Assembly (NCBI GenBank): GCA_946406145.1
Contig: CAMJJL010000011.1
Span: 1-45,654 of the forward strand
Length of the DNA: 45,654 nt
From: an uncultured Clostridia bacterium
Lineage (GTDB): Bacteria; Bacillota; Clostridia; Oscillospirales; Acutalibacteraceae
Direction of reading: 5' to 3'
The position numbers and the translations under genes are program-made. The notes beneath the pieces are model-generated. The model made no database searches, had not been told where the DNA came from, and saw only the letters and a program-made list of their open reading frames with translations. Every line of letters starts with the position of its first letter. The first letter of the stretch is position 1. This document shows, piece by piece, positions 1-8,520 of the stretch.

Positions 1-59
1 CCGAGCCGGTACTGTTTTTTTAAGCCTGTTATTTTGATTGCAATATCTTTTTCGTCCAT
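1..59 (-). CDS. N-terminus of polysaccharide ABC exporter ATPase (Wzt/TagH-like), cut by window edge
   Basis: Only the first 19 codons are visible; they begin MDEKDIAIKITGLKKQYRLG and run off the left edge. The 'I.I.gL.KqYrlg' opening is the usual start of ATPases of ABC-2 polysaccharide or teichoic-acid exporters. The ATG lies 8 bases downstream of the stop of the ABC-2 permease gene, the normal permease-ATPase order. It should energise export of the glycan made by the upstream transferases. The Walker motifs are outside the window, so the assignment rests on the start peptide and the neighbour. Confidence 0.75.
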   Translation of the reverse strand, partial: MDEKDIAIKITGLKKQYRL

Positions 60-67
60 CCTATACC

Positions 68-910
68 TCAAACCGTATCCATAAAGGTTTTTTCCACTTT
101 GTTAAAGATGATAATGCCGATGAATAGAACAACAGCGGTCGTGATCCAGCTGATTCCCCAGTACAAAAGCGGTGTTGTACCGGAACCGAGCCATCCGTAA
201 CGCATCAGCTCGATGATCGGCGCCATGGGATTTAACATCATAATCGAATACAGCTTCGGCGAAAGAGTCGAACCCGAATAAATGACAGGGGTCGCGTACA
301 TCCACAGCGAGATACCGAAGCCAACGAGCACCTGCAGGTCACGGTATTTCGTTGTCAGAGAAGAAATAATAATGCCGAAGCCCATGCCGAGCAATGCCAT
401 CTGGATGATAAACAGCGGCGTCAATGCGGCAACCCACGTGACATGGATATCAGCGCCGGCCAGTGCAAAATATAGGGTAAAGCCCAAAAACATCACAAAC
501 TGGACAATAAAGTTGAACAGCGAGGAAATGACGGTAGCGATCGGAGTCGTCAATCGAGGGAAATAGACCTTTCCGAACACACCGGCGTTGTTGACAAATG
601 TGTTGGATGTCGACTGCAGGCACGATGAAAAATAGGTCCACGGGACGTTGCCCGCCATATAAAACAAGAATTGAGGTACGCCATCGGTCGGCAGCTTGGC
701 GATGTTACCGAAAACGAAGGTCTGGACGATCGTCGTAAACAACGGCTGTATGATATACCACAAAGGACCGAGGATCGTCTGCTTGAATCTTGTCGTGAAA
801 TCACGCTTGACAAACAGCCAGATCAGATCTCTGTACTGCCATACCTCTTTCAAATTTAAATCAAATAGTCTTTTCTGCGGCTCAATGACCGCAGTCCATT
901 TCTTTTCCAT
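68..910 (-). CDS. ABC-2 type polysaccharide export permease (Wzm/TagG-like)
   Basis: This 280-aa polytopic membrane protein has the ABC-2 exporter pattern: a cytoplasmic N-terminus with LWQYRDL-type residues and 'FVKRDFTTRFKQTILGPLWY' (about 33-52), then about six hydrophobic segments. The segment near 28-60 and 'LNPMAPIIELMRYGWLG' (about 228-244) are hallmarks of TagG/RfbA/Wzm permeases. It should move an undecaprenyl-linked polymer across the membrane with the ATPase encoded just downstream. The length is normal for the family. The start has a GGGAG ribosome binding site that overlaps the end of the preceding GT2 gene (2-base gap), so translation is probably coupled. Confidence 0.93.
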   Translation of the reverse strand: MEKKWTAVIEPQKRLFDLNLKEVWQYRDLIWLFVKRDFTTRFKQTILGPLWYIIQPLFTTIVQTFVFGNIAKLPTDGVPQFLFYMAGNVPWTYFSSCLQSTSNTFVNNAGVFGKVYFPRLTTPIATVISSLFNFIVQFVMFLGFTLYFALAGADIHVTWVAALTPLFIIQMALLGMGFGIIISSLTTKYRDLQVLVGFGISLWMYATPVIYSGSTLSPKLYSIMMLNPMAPIIELMRYGWLGSGTTPLLYWGISWITTAVVLFIGIIIFNKVEKTFMDTV

Positions 911-912
911 AA

Positions 913-1989
913 TTAATCTCCCGAATCGGTAATACCTTTCAGTTTATGCCAAACACTGACTATGGCGCTCGGCATCAAACGCAGGATTCTTTTTTTTCTT
1001 TCAATCACATTCTCTGCTTTTTTCTTCTTCCTGAGATACGCCGCGCCGTCCTGTGGTCGGACAACATCAAAACCTAACGACGTACCGCGCCTCATCTGTC
1101 TTTCATAGGCGGCAGTATAGTCATCACTGTTGAGAATATCCGTGATCCGCTGCGCTCTCACATCATCCGTCACATCCGCCTTGCATGTTTTACCGATCGA
1201 CCAGAGAGCAGATTCCAGCACGCGCTGATCGATAACCGCTAAAAGCTCCTCGCTCAGAAGCCCCATCTGTTCGGTTTGATCATAGATATAACGATTGATA
1301 CGGCAAATCCTTTCATATGTATCCTTACCGGAGTATGAGGTGATCGAGCGACTGGTATATCGGATATAATGATAATCCACATCGTCAATCAACACGATCG
1401 AGTTGATCTTTCCCAGATACTGGATGTTAAACATGGTATCCATACCCTGACGTACATCGCTCTCAACACGAAGCTCCTTGAGGATCGACGAGCGGTAGAC
1501 CTTCGCGTACAGATAATTAAGCCTTCTGTCATCCAGCAGCATCGGGAGTTTTTCCCGGAATTCCTCTGAGGAGATGTACATCTCTCCGCGGCTGCAAAAC
1601 TCGCCTTCGACCGCCCCGTTTTCGAGCAGGTACTGTACACGGGAGATCACCAGATCAGCGTCGTATTTTTCGCGGGCATCCATCAAATGCTTCAGATAAT
1701 CCGGTTCAACATAGTCATCGCCGTCCACATAGGCGTTAAATTCCGTCTCGATTAACTCCATCGCATAATTCTTGATACCCGTAATGCCGCGGTGCTCGGA
1801 GGGCACAACCCGGATGCGGGGATCCAAGTCGGCATAGCGCCGACAAACCGCAAGGCTGTCATCCTCGGAACCGTCATCGATCACCAGCAGGATATAATCC
1901 TTGTAGGTTTGTCTCGCCATAGATTCAAAAAACCGCGGCAGATATGCGGCTATATTGTAAACCGTTACAATAACCGTCAGTTTCACCAT
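913..1989 (-). CDS. Family 2 (GT-A) glycosyltransferase
   Basis: This 358-aa protein has a GT2 catalytic domain in its first ~230 residues: a nucleotide-binding 'TVIVTVYN' strand, 'VIDDGSEDDS' near residue 38 and the metal-binding 'VDGDD' near 93. The C-terminal ~120 residues are basic (KKKKAENVIERKKR) and may contact the membrane. It should transfer a sugar from a nucleotide donor during repeat-unit assembly; donor and acceptor cannot be read from sequence. It starts 8 bases after the upstream GT4 gene with an AAAGG ribosome site. Its first residues resemble the GT2 remnant at 4406-4566, which also follows a GT4 paralogue, suggesting the two genes were once duplicated as a pair. Confidence 0.93.
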   Translation of the reverse strand: MVKLTVIVTVYNIAAYLPRFFESMARQTYKDYILLVIDDGSEDDSLAVCRRYADLDPRIRVVPSEHRGITGIKNYAMELIETEFNAYVDGDDYVEPDYLKHLMDAREKYDADLVISRVQYLLENGAVEGEFCSRGEMYISSEEFREKLPMLLDDRRLNYLYAKVYRSSILKELRVESDVRQGMDTMFNIQYLGKINSIVLIDDVDYHYIRYTSRSITSYSGKDTYERICRINRYIYDQTEQMGLLSEELLAVIDQRVLESALWSIGKTCKADVTDDVRAQRITDILNSDDYTAAYERQMRRGTSLGFDVVRPQDGAAYLRKKKKAENVIERKKRILRLMPSAIVSVWHKLKGITDSGD

Positions 1990-1997
1990 ATTTCTGT

Positions 1998-3143
1998 TTA
2001 CCTTTCAAAGAGTTCTTCTATTCTGGCGCCGATTGCATCGGCATCAAAGAAGCTAAGCCTTTGCTTTGCTTTTTTGCGATAATGGGAGAGAAGCTCCGGA
2101 TCGCCCGACAGCTTCTTTAATCCTTCGTATAATCCCGATTCGGAGTTTTCCACAATCATGCCGTATTCACCGTGAGCCAGTATTTCGCACGGTCCGGCAC
2201 ACTCGGTACTGATAACAGGCGTTTCCAGGATCAGCGCTTCGGCAACCGTAAGACTATATCCTTCAAAGTAAGAGGAACAAACCAACACATCGGCTTCTTT
2301 TATATATGGATACGGGTTAAGTATGCCGCTGATTATGGTCATATACGCTTGCGCGTGCAATTCTGTGATTATCTTTCTGAACTGTTCCTCTTCGTCGCCG
2401 CTGCCGATCAGCAACAGCGAAATATCCGCTCCCTCTTTTCTCAGGCGATCTACCGCATGCATCAGTCTGACTTGCCCCTTGACCTTGTCCAAAAGGCGTC
2501 CGACCATAACAATGTGCAGCTTTGCTCTGGCATAGGAAGCAGACCGCGGCTGTTTTGCCTGCTGTATGATTCTTTCGACGGGAAGCATATTATAGATCAC
2601 CCTGAGATTACGGGTGTCTCCGAATGTGTCGATAAATCCATCTTTTGTCTGATTGGATACACAGACAACCGCATCCATCATCTCATACGCTTTACGTGCT
2701 TCGTTGTGATTTCGGAACTGGTTAAGATAACCCCTCGCTTTTCTGAAATCACTGTGCACCCATGCAAAATGCTTTGCTTCTCGGTTAGTGGAACCGCTGA
2801 TGATCTTGATCGGTAATCCTCTGAAAAACGCGATCTCGACATCATACTTTTCTTTTTCGATATAGTAACGGTAAAGCTGCTTGGCAGACGCGCGTGTTTC
2901 CCAAAAGCCACTGTCATAAAAACGATTGCGAATATAAGGAATCTTCTGCCCTATGTGCTTTTTATAATCCTTGTGAATCAGTTTGACTCTCGGATCCAGC
3001 TCGTCTTTAATGGTATCAATATCATTCAAAAGCAGGATGGTAACGTCGTTTCCGGAAGCAGTCAACCAGTTTGCGATGGTGACCTGTGTTCTCTCAAGGC
3101 CACCGATTTCAAGTGTGGGGATGATAAACAGAATTTTTTTCAT
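1998..3143 (-). CDS. Family 4 (GT-B) glycosyltransferase, tandem paralogue 1
   Basis: The protein has 381 residues when started at the MKKILF methionine. The ORF extends 11 codons further upstream, but the inner ATG has a GAGGTG ribosome site and aligns with the two downstream paralogues. GT4 features are the N-terminal 'IIPTLEIGGLERTQ' donor loop and, near residue 285, the EX7E motif in FEGYSLTVAEAL followed by 'ETPVIST'. It should add a hexose or related sugar to the growing glycan with retention of configuration. It is the most downstream of three clearly related neighbours (3185-4345 and 4570-5730) that share the GGLER opening, the 'YKKHIGQKIPYIR' region and the EGYxLTVAEA motif. Confidence 0.94.
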   Translation of the reverse strand: MKKILFIIPTLEIGGLERTQVTIANWLTASGNDVTILLLNDIDTIKDELDPRVKLIHKDYKKHIGQKIPYIRNRFYDSGFWETRASAKQLYRYYIEKEKYDVEIAFFRGLPIKIISGSTNREAKHFAWVHSDFRKARGYLNQFRNHNEARKAYEMMDAVVCVSNQTKDGFIDTFGDTRNLRVIYNMLPVERIIQQAKQPRSASYARAKLHIVMVGRLLDKVKGQVRLMHAVDRLRKEGADISLLLIGSGDEEEQFRKIITELHAQAYMTIISGILNPYPYIKEADVLVCSSYFEGYSLTVAEALILETPVISTECAGPCEILAHGEYGMIVENSESGLYEGLKKLSGDPELLSHYRKKAKQRLSFFDADAIGARIEELFER

Positions 3144-3184
3144 CCTGTCGCACCTCATCTCTTTTTCGTATATCAAATATTGTA

Positions 3185-4345
3185 TTAGTTGTTATATTGA
3201 CTTTTATCAAACAGATCCGTGATTTGTTTGATGATGCGGCTCTCGCTGAAAAAGTCGATTCTTTGCAGCGCCTTTGTCCGATACCGGAGGACAACCAGCG
3301 GTTTTTCCGCCAGTATCTTCAAGCCGTGGTAAAGACCCTTGCGACTGTTCTCGACCAACATGCCGTACTTGCCGTGATCGAGGATCTCATTCGGTCCGGT
3401 ACAGTTCGTGCTGATGACCGGGACTCCAAGGATCAGCGCCTCGGCGACTGTCAGATTGAAGCCCTCATAATAAGAGCTGCAAACCAGTACATCCGCTCCG
3501 GCGATATAGGGGAACGGATTGCTCCGCATACCTGTAAGGAAAATATACTCTCCGGCATGGTGCTGTCTGATCGCGCGTTCTATGATCCCTCTGTCCTCAC
3601 CGTCGCCGACAATGGTAAGAGAGAGTTTGTGCCCCTCTTTTTTGAGCCGGGACACGACTGCGATCAAACGCAGCTGGCCTTTGTGACTGTTTTTGAATCT
3701 GCCAACCATGACAAGATTCAAGCCTTTTTCAGGGTAGCTATAAGAGATCGGTTCTTTAGACAGCCTCCTGATCTTCTCAACGGGAAGCATATTATAGATC
3801 GTGATCGCGTTGCCGGTATCACCGATCGTATCGATGAAACCCTGACGAGCGCTGTCGGAAACACAAACGACACGATCAAATTTTTTGTACGCTTCCAGCA
3901 CAGCCTTGTGGTTCTTGAACTGAAATCGATAGTTGAATATATTCCGAAAATCATTATGAACCCACGCCAGATGGACAGCGTCCTTGTTGGTAGAGCCGCT
4001 GATGATCTTCACACTTAATCCGTGGAAAAACGCGATCTCAACATCGTACTTCTTTTTGCCGACATAGTATTTGTACAGCTCGGTCGGTGTGGCACGGGTC
4101 TCCCACATGCCGTCGTCATAGAAAACATGACGAATATAAGGGATTGTTTTTCCGAAGTGTTTCTTATACTCCTTTTGATGAAGCGTGACCGAGCTGTGGA
4201 GCTCAGGTTCCAACTCCCTGTTTTTATCTAATATCATGACTGTAACGTCATATCCTAAGCTCTGGAGCCTGTTCGCAAGATTGATCTGCATTCTCTCCAG
4301 CCCTCCCATAGCAAGGGACGGTAAAATAAACAGTAATTTTTTCAT
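3185..4345 (-). CDS. Family 4 (GT-B) glycosyltransferase, tandem paralogue 2
   Basis: The protein has 386 residues from the MKKLLF start, chosen because an AAAGGAG site lies upstream and because it matches the paralogues; the open frame begins 11 codons earlier. It has the GT4 'LPSLAMGGLERMQ' N-terminus, a Rossmann-like C-terminal half starting near 'LNLVMVGRFKNSHKGQLRLI', and the EX7E motif in YYEGFNLTVAEALILGVPVIST. It shares nearly all its blocks with the flanking paralogues ('YKKHFGKTIPYIRHVFYDD', 'VVCVSDSARQGFIDTIGDT'). A membrane-associated glycan-assembly enzyme is the likely role; substrate unknown. Confidence 0.94.
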   Translation of the reverse strand: MKKLLFILPSLAMGGLERMQINLANRLQSLGYDVTVMILDKNRELEPELHSSVTLHQKEYKKHFGKTIPYIRHVFYDDGMWETRATPTELYKYYVGKKKYDVEIAFFHGLSVKIISGSTNKDAVHLAWVHNDFRNIFNYRFQFKNHKAVLEAYKKFDRVVCVSDSARQGFIDTIGDTGNAITIYNMLPVEKIRRLSKEPISYSYPEKGLNLVMVGRFKNSHKGQLRLIAVVSRLKKEGHKLSLTIVGDGEDRGIIERAIRQHHAGEYIFLTGMRSNPFPYIAGADVLVCSSYYEGFNLTVAEALILGVPVISTNCTGPNEILDHGKYGMLVENSRKGLYHGLKILAEKPLVVLRYRTKALQRIDFFSESRIIKQITDLFDKSQYNN

Positions 4346-4405
4346 TGCACCGGGATCTCCTTTCTGAGCGTAAGGCAATCGTTCTCAACATAAATACATT
4401 ATATG

Positions 4406-4566
4406 TCAAAACAATCGGCGCCGTATTCGTTTATCCTGTGTCGACAGAGCCGTCGTCGATCATCAATACATCATCATCCGCACAGTTCTGCGCCGACAGG
4501 CGCTCCAAATACCGCTCAAGGTACTGTTTAATATGATAGTTCGTTACAAATATCGTAACTGTTTTT
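4406..4566 (-). pseudogene. Remnant of a family 2 glycosyltransferase gene
   Basis: The gap between two GT4 paralogues encodes a fragment of about 53 codons reading KTVTIFVTNYHIKQYLERYL and then a segment containing VLMIDDGSVDTQD before a TGA stop. This matches the first ~45 residues of a GT2 domain (nucleotide-binding strand plus the IDDGS loop) and resembles the start of the GT2 gene at 913-1989. There is no ATG/GTG/TTG start: a TGA lies directly upstream in frame. The DXD region and everything after it are missing. It is best read as the decayed 5' end of a GT2 gene left after deletion inside a duplicated GT4-GT2 pair. Confidence 0.8.
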
Positions 4567-4569
4567 CAG

Positions 4570-5730
4570 TTATTTCGGATTCTCCTCAAACAGATCCGTC
4601 AGTTGCCTGAGCAATTGATCCTGATCAAAGAAATCCAGTCTTTCTTTTTCCTTTTCTCTGTATTCCTCCAACAATTCAGGTGAATCGTACAGCCTCTTGA
4701 TCCCCTGATACAACCCCTCTTCACTGTTATCTACAATCATGCCGTATCGACCATCGTCGAGGATCTCTTTCGGTCCGGTACAATCGGTGCTGAGTACAGG
4801 TGTATTCAGAATAACCGCTTCCGCTACGGTGAGATTATATCCTTCGTAATAAGAGCCGCAAACCAGCAGATCCGCCTCTTTGATGTAGGGATAGGGATTC
4901 AGCACGCCGCCAACCGCTTTGATATACGACTGAGCGTGATACTCCCGGATCGTATCCTTCATCATCTGTTCATCGGGTCCGGTTCCGATCAGCGCTAAGG
5001 AGATGTCTTTTCCCTCTTCATGCAGACGGGATATGATCTTGATCAGTCTGCACTGCCCCTTGTGGAGCTCTCTTATCCGCCCTACCAAAACAATATGGAG
5101 CTTCCCTTTATCAACTGATACGGACGGTTTTTCCTCCGCCTGTCGGATGATTTTTTCGACAGGCAGCATATTATAGACCACCTTGATCTGACTGAGATCT
5201 TCTACCGCAACGCGGAATCTTTCTGCCGCCTGCTTGGAAACACATACGATGCCGTCAAAGAATCGATACAGCTCCAAGCACTCCTCCTTGGATCTGAATT
5301 TATCCCAAAAATCGAGTGTTTTTGTCATATCGTTGTGAACCCATGTCAAACGGATTGCCTTTTTGTTGGTTGATCCGCGGACGATCCTCATCGGCATACC
5401 CTGGAAAAACGCGATCTCAACATCATATTTCTCTCTGCCGACGTAGTATCGGTACAGCTGACGAGGCGTCGCTCTTCGCTGCCACATATCATCATCATAA
5501 AATTTGTAGCGGATATACGGGATTTTTTTACCCAGCTGCAAATCGGGACGCTTATAATAAAAGTGTATTCTCTCATCCAGCTCGCCAAGCAGATCAAACT
5601 CGGCTTTAAACGTACGGATCGTAACATCATAACCCGCTTGTGCCAGCTTGTTGGCAATTGTTACCAAAACTCGTTCCAATCCGCCGGTCAACAGCGAAGG
5701 GGAAACAAACAGTATTTTTTTCTTGTTCAA
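4570..5730 (-). CDS. Family 4 (GT-B) glycosyltransferase, tandem paralogue 3 (TTG start)
   Basis: This 386-aa GT4 enzyme has the 'SPSLLTGGLERVL' N-terminal loop, 'LHIVLVGRIRELHKGQCRLI' opening the donor domain and the EX7E motif in YYEGYNLTVAEAVI. The first codon is TTG, read with an AAGGGAT site six bases upstream; no in-frame ATG fits, because the only nearby ATG belongs to the last codons of the preceding GT2 gene. It is the upstream-most of three tandem paralogues and probably adds a sugar to the same polymer. The use of TTG may lower its translation relative to the others. Confidence 0.93.
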   Translation of the reverse strand: MNKKKILFVSPSLLTGGLERVLVTIANKLAQAGYDVTIRTFKAEFDLLGELDERIHFYYKRPDLQLGKKIPYIRYKFYDDDMWQRRATPRQLYRYYVGREKYDVEIAFFQGMPMRIVRGSTNKKAIRLTWVHNDMTKTLDFWDKFRSKEECLELYRFFDGIVCVSKQAAERFRVAVEDLSQIKVVYNMLPVEKIIRQAEEKPSVSVDKGKLHIVLVGRIRELHKGQCRLIKIISRLHEEGKDISLALIGTGPDEQMMKDTIREYHAQSYIKAVGGVLNPYPYIKEADLLVCGSYYEGYNLTVAEAVILNTPVLSTDCTGPKEILDDGRYGMIVDNSEEGLYQGIKRLYDSPELLEEYREKEKERLDFFDQDQLLRQLTDLFEENPK

Positions 5731-5733
5731 CGA

Positions 5734-6810
5734 TTATCCCTTCATTTTTCTGTATAATCCGATCAGCAGCTTGTTCTGCCGGATTCTTTCTTTGAATTGT
5801 TCCTTTTTGTGAAGACGGATGATTTGACCGACATTTTTATCGCACAGGATTTTGAGCGTCGGCTTGACGTCGTCACGCACGATCGCCGACGGCAAAAAGT
5901 CCGTAATCTCTTTGCGATTCAAAATATCCTCGATATACGCGTACTGCTGACTGCGGTCAAAACCCCACAGGGGATTGTCATACCGATCGGCGCAATCATA
6001 GATCCCCAACACAAAGGATGAATCGTAGTGAATACGGATATTGCCGTCATAGACGTCCCAGTCACGGAGGATCTCCATCAGGTGCGTATAGTAATATATG
6101 TTGATATCAATGTAGTTTTTCGGGAACTTGCGCCGCACATCGACGACGGTGTTCTCCATATAGTGATAATACGCCTTGTCAAGTGACGCGACACTGTTGA
6201 TACAGTTATAAAAATCAAGGTTGAATACCGCGTCCTGACAGCGGCGGATATCCATGAAGCGGATGTTGTTTTCCGTTACGATACTGCGCTTGTACAGCTT
6301 GTTCCACGGCACATCAAAGATGGTGGTCGTCGGGAAGAACGCCATGATATTCTGTCGGCACTGTTGTCTGTCGATACAGGACAGCGCCTTGATGTTCTGA
6401 GTTCTGGAATAGGCAAGGGTACCGTCCGGCTGTTGTTGGTAATACTTCACGCCGCTGAACACCATATCATAGTCGCCGCTTTCGGCGAGGGCGTACAGAT
6501 CGGCGTACATCTCAGGCTCAAAGGAGTCGTCCACATCGGGAAAAGCAAGATACTTACCCTTTGCCGCTTCCATTCCGGCGTTGCGCGCGGAGCCTGCACC
6601 GCCGTTCTCCTTTTTGATATAGGTCACGCGGCTGTCCTCTGCCTGATATTTTCTGCAAATCGCGTCGCTGTTGTCCGAGGAGCCGTCGTTGACGAGAATG
6701 ATTTCGTAATCGGTGAAGGTCTGGGCGTCAATCGACCGCATGCAGTTGTCTATATATTTTTCAGCGTTGTATATCGGAACGATGATACTCAGCTTGGGGT
6801 TATTTTCCAT
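5734..6810 (-). CDS. Family 2 (GT-A) glycosyltransferase
   Basis: This 358-aa GT2 protein carries 'LSIIVPIYNAEKYIDNCMRS' at residues 7-26, 'LVNDGSSDNSDAICRKY' near 40, 'NGGAGSARNAGMEAAKGKY' near 70 and the metal-binding DVDD near 93. The usual 'FLDSDD' is here 'FPDVDD', a mild variation that keeps the DXD. The C-terminus is basic ('RLHKKEQFKERIRQNK'). An AGGA site precedes the ATG, and the start overlaps the end of the next upstream GT2 gene by 11 bases, pointing to coupled translation. Donor and acceptor are unknown. Confidence 0.93.
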   Translation of the reverse strand: MENNPKLSIIVPIYNAEKYIDNCMRSIDAQTFTDYEIILVNDGSSDNSDAICRKYQAEDSRVTYIKKENGGAGSARNAGMEAAKGKYLAFPDVDDSFEPEMYADLYALAESGDYDMVFSGVKYYQQQPDGTLAYSRTQNIKALSCIDRQQCRQNIMAFFPTTTIFDVPWNKLYKRSIVTENNIRFMDIRRCQDAVFNLDFYNCINSVASLDKAYYHYMENTVVDVRRKFPKNYIDINIYYYTHLMEILRDWDVYDGNIRIHYDSSFVLGIYDCADRYDNPLWGFDRSQQYAYIEDILNRKEITDFLPSAIVRDDVKPTLKILCDKNVGQIIRLHKKEQFKERIRQNKLLIGLYRKMKG

Positions 6811-7798
6811 ATCGTAATCCTATCAAATGAACAGTGGTCCTGATACCCAGTATTTGAAACATCCGTCCCATAATACGTTTATTTTTACTATTCAGATAAC
6901 GACAGCTCTTGAAAAAATCTCTGCCGTTTTCCAGTTCATGATATATCCTGTCCTTTTCCTTTTGCTCGGAGAGCTGCGCGCATGTAACGCACGCGTCGGT
7001 CAGATAATCCCAATAATACTCCGCTATCAGGGATAAGGTTTCAACGGAGGATAGCTTTTCCTCCATATATGCCATGCCGGTGACCGCGATCACGATTTTG
7101 GAACAGGCTTTTTCGACTGCTTTTGTATCTGTCGTTTTACACGAAAGCGCACCCGGACGCTGATAGCGCGCCGCATACAGAAATCGATTGAAGTAATAGG
7201 CGGTTTTCGCGCAGGAGATCACACGCGGCAGCCATTCATCTTCCTCATGCTGTAACCCCTTGCGAAAGAACAAGTCGTTTCGGATCAGAAACTCTCTGCG
7301 AAAGAGCTTATTGACAGGGGACGTCATTGTCAGCTGATATCGGTTTTTCAAGACGTCATACAGAATATCCCCCTCAAATAACCCGTCTCTGAGATAGGCG
7401 GGCTGTTCCTGCAATACTTCGGACAAATCGGGGGAAACGGTACGGCACCTGGAAAAAACGATGTCCGGCGAAAGAGGAGCGATCATTTGGATAAAGAAGC
7501 GATAAAGTTCGTCTTCCGCAAGAAAGTCGTCGCTGTCAACAAAATGGATATACTTGCCGCGGGCGGCATGAAGTCCCGTGTTCCTCGCAGCGGAAGCACC
7601 GCCGTTTTCCTGATGGATCACCGTAACATTTTCGCGCGTGCTTTTGTAATCATCACAGAAAGTTTCACTGCCGTCGGAAGATCCGTCATCCACCAAAATG
7701 ATCTCCAAATCAGGGATGTTTTGCGCTTCTATCGACTGCATACAGCGGGGCAGATATTCCAGTGAGTTATAAACAGGGATAATCACACTAATCAGCAT
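6800..7798 (-). CDS. Family 2 (GT-A) glycosyltransferase
   Basis: This 332-aa GT2 protein has 'ISVIIPVYNSLEYLPRCMQS', 'LVDDGSSDGSETFCDDY', 'NGGASAARNTGLHAARGKY' and the DXD-type 'HFVDSDDFLAEDEL' in its first ~105 residues. The remaining ~220 residues form the variable acceptor-binding region. A GGGGG stretch upstream of the ATG can serve as the ribosome site. It overlaps both neighbours (11 bases each). It belongs to the same assembly pathway; substrate specificity cannot be read. Confidence 0.93.
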   Translation of the reverse strand: MLISVIIPVYNSLEYLPRCMQSIEAQNIPDLEIILVDDGSSDGSETFCDDYKSTRENVTVIHQENGGASAARNTGLHAARGKYIHFVDSDDFLAEDELYRFFIQMIAPLSPDIVFSRCRTVSPDLSEVLQEQPAYLRDGLFEGDILYDVLKNRYQLTMTSPVNKLFRREFLIRNDLFFRKGLQHEEDEWLPRVISCAKTAYYFNRFLYAARYQRPGALSCKTTDTKAVEKACSKIVIAVTGMAYMEEKLSSVETLSLIAEYYWDYLTDACVTCAQLSEQKEKDRIYHELENGRDFFKSCRYLNSKNKRIMGRMFQILGIRTTVHLIGLRYGK

Positions 7799-8519
7799 TG
7801 GAAAAAGCCCCCACTATCTTTCGTTTTAGCAGATTCAATCTTGTTTTGTGCGCGAACCGTACGATAAAACTGCGCTCCCGTTTCAAGCTTTTGGATGACC
7901 ACACATGGATGCAGTAGGTATACTTCCTGCTTTTGCAGTCCTTCACGGTATCGGGAAGCATGCTGAGCGGACAGAAATAGGTCATCGGATAAACGATGAT
8001 ATCGCACACCGTCTGTTGCTGACCGTTCGGGACAAAGCCGTGCTTTTCCAGCAGATCGGTCATACGCATGTTGACTGTATACAGGTTAAGAGAGCCATCC
8101 TCGTTTTTAAAATGAGTCCCCTCATAGCTGTCCAGACATTCCTTGATGAAAGGATGTCCGGGAGGAAAGGCGAGCGCGTGAGCCGCGAGCTCTCTGTTAT
8201 CTCCGCCGTAACCGGTAAATGCCTTTTCTCTCATCAGGGGTGAAAAGTCTTTTTTAACAAGACAATCCGTATCGAGATACAATCCGCCTTCGTCGTAAAG
8301 CGCCTGAAGCCTGCAGTAATCGGAAACATACATATATTTTTTAGCTTCATATGCCTCTTTGACATAGTCGTTGCAATGGATATCAAAGTTGCTCTCATCC
8401 CACAGCTTCCAGTCAAAGCCATCAAGATGCTTATGCCAGCTGTTGATACATTTTTGTTCTCTTTTCGGATAAGCGTTACCGCCGAACCAGCAATAATGCA
8501 GTATCTTGGGAATCATCAT
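7788..8519 (-). CDS. GT32-type glycosyltransferase (DXD sugar-binding, capsular polysaccharide type)
   Basis: This 243-aa protein opens 'MMIPKILHYCWFGGNAYPKR' and contains 'YVSDYCRLQALYDEGGLYLD' followed by TD, the DXD motif of the Gly_transf_sug/GT32 group that includes bacterial capsule mannosyl- or galactosyltransferases and eukaryotic Och1-like enzymes. The W-FGG start and D-RL--LY--GG-YLD-D block are diagnostic. The length is normal for bacterial members. It lies between a GT4 and a GT2 gene with tiny gaps or overlaps, so it is part of the same operon. Either of the two initial Met codons could be used. Confidence 0.92.
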   Translation of the reverse strand: MMIPKILHYCWFGGNAYPKREQKCINSWHKHLDGFDWKLWDESNFDIHCNDYVKEAYEAKKYMYVSDYCRLQALYDEGGLYLDTDCLVKKDFSPLMREKAFTGYGGDNRELAAHALAFPPGHPFIKECLDSYEGTHFKNEDGSLNLYTVNMRMTDLLEKHGFVPNGQQQTVCDIIVYPMTYFCPLSMLPDTVKDCKSRKYTYCIHVWSSKSLKRERSFIVRFAHKTRLNLLKRKIVGAFSNAD

Positions 8520-8520
8520 G

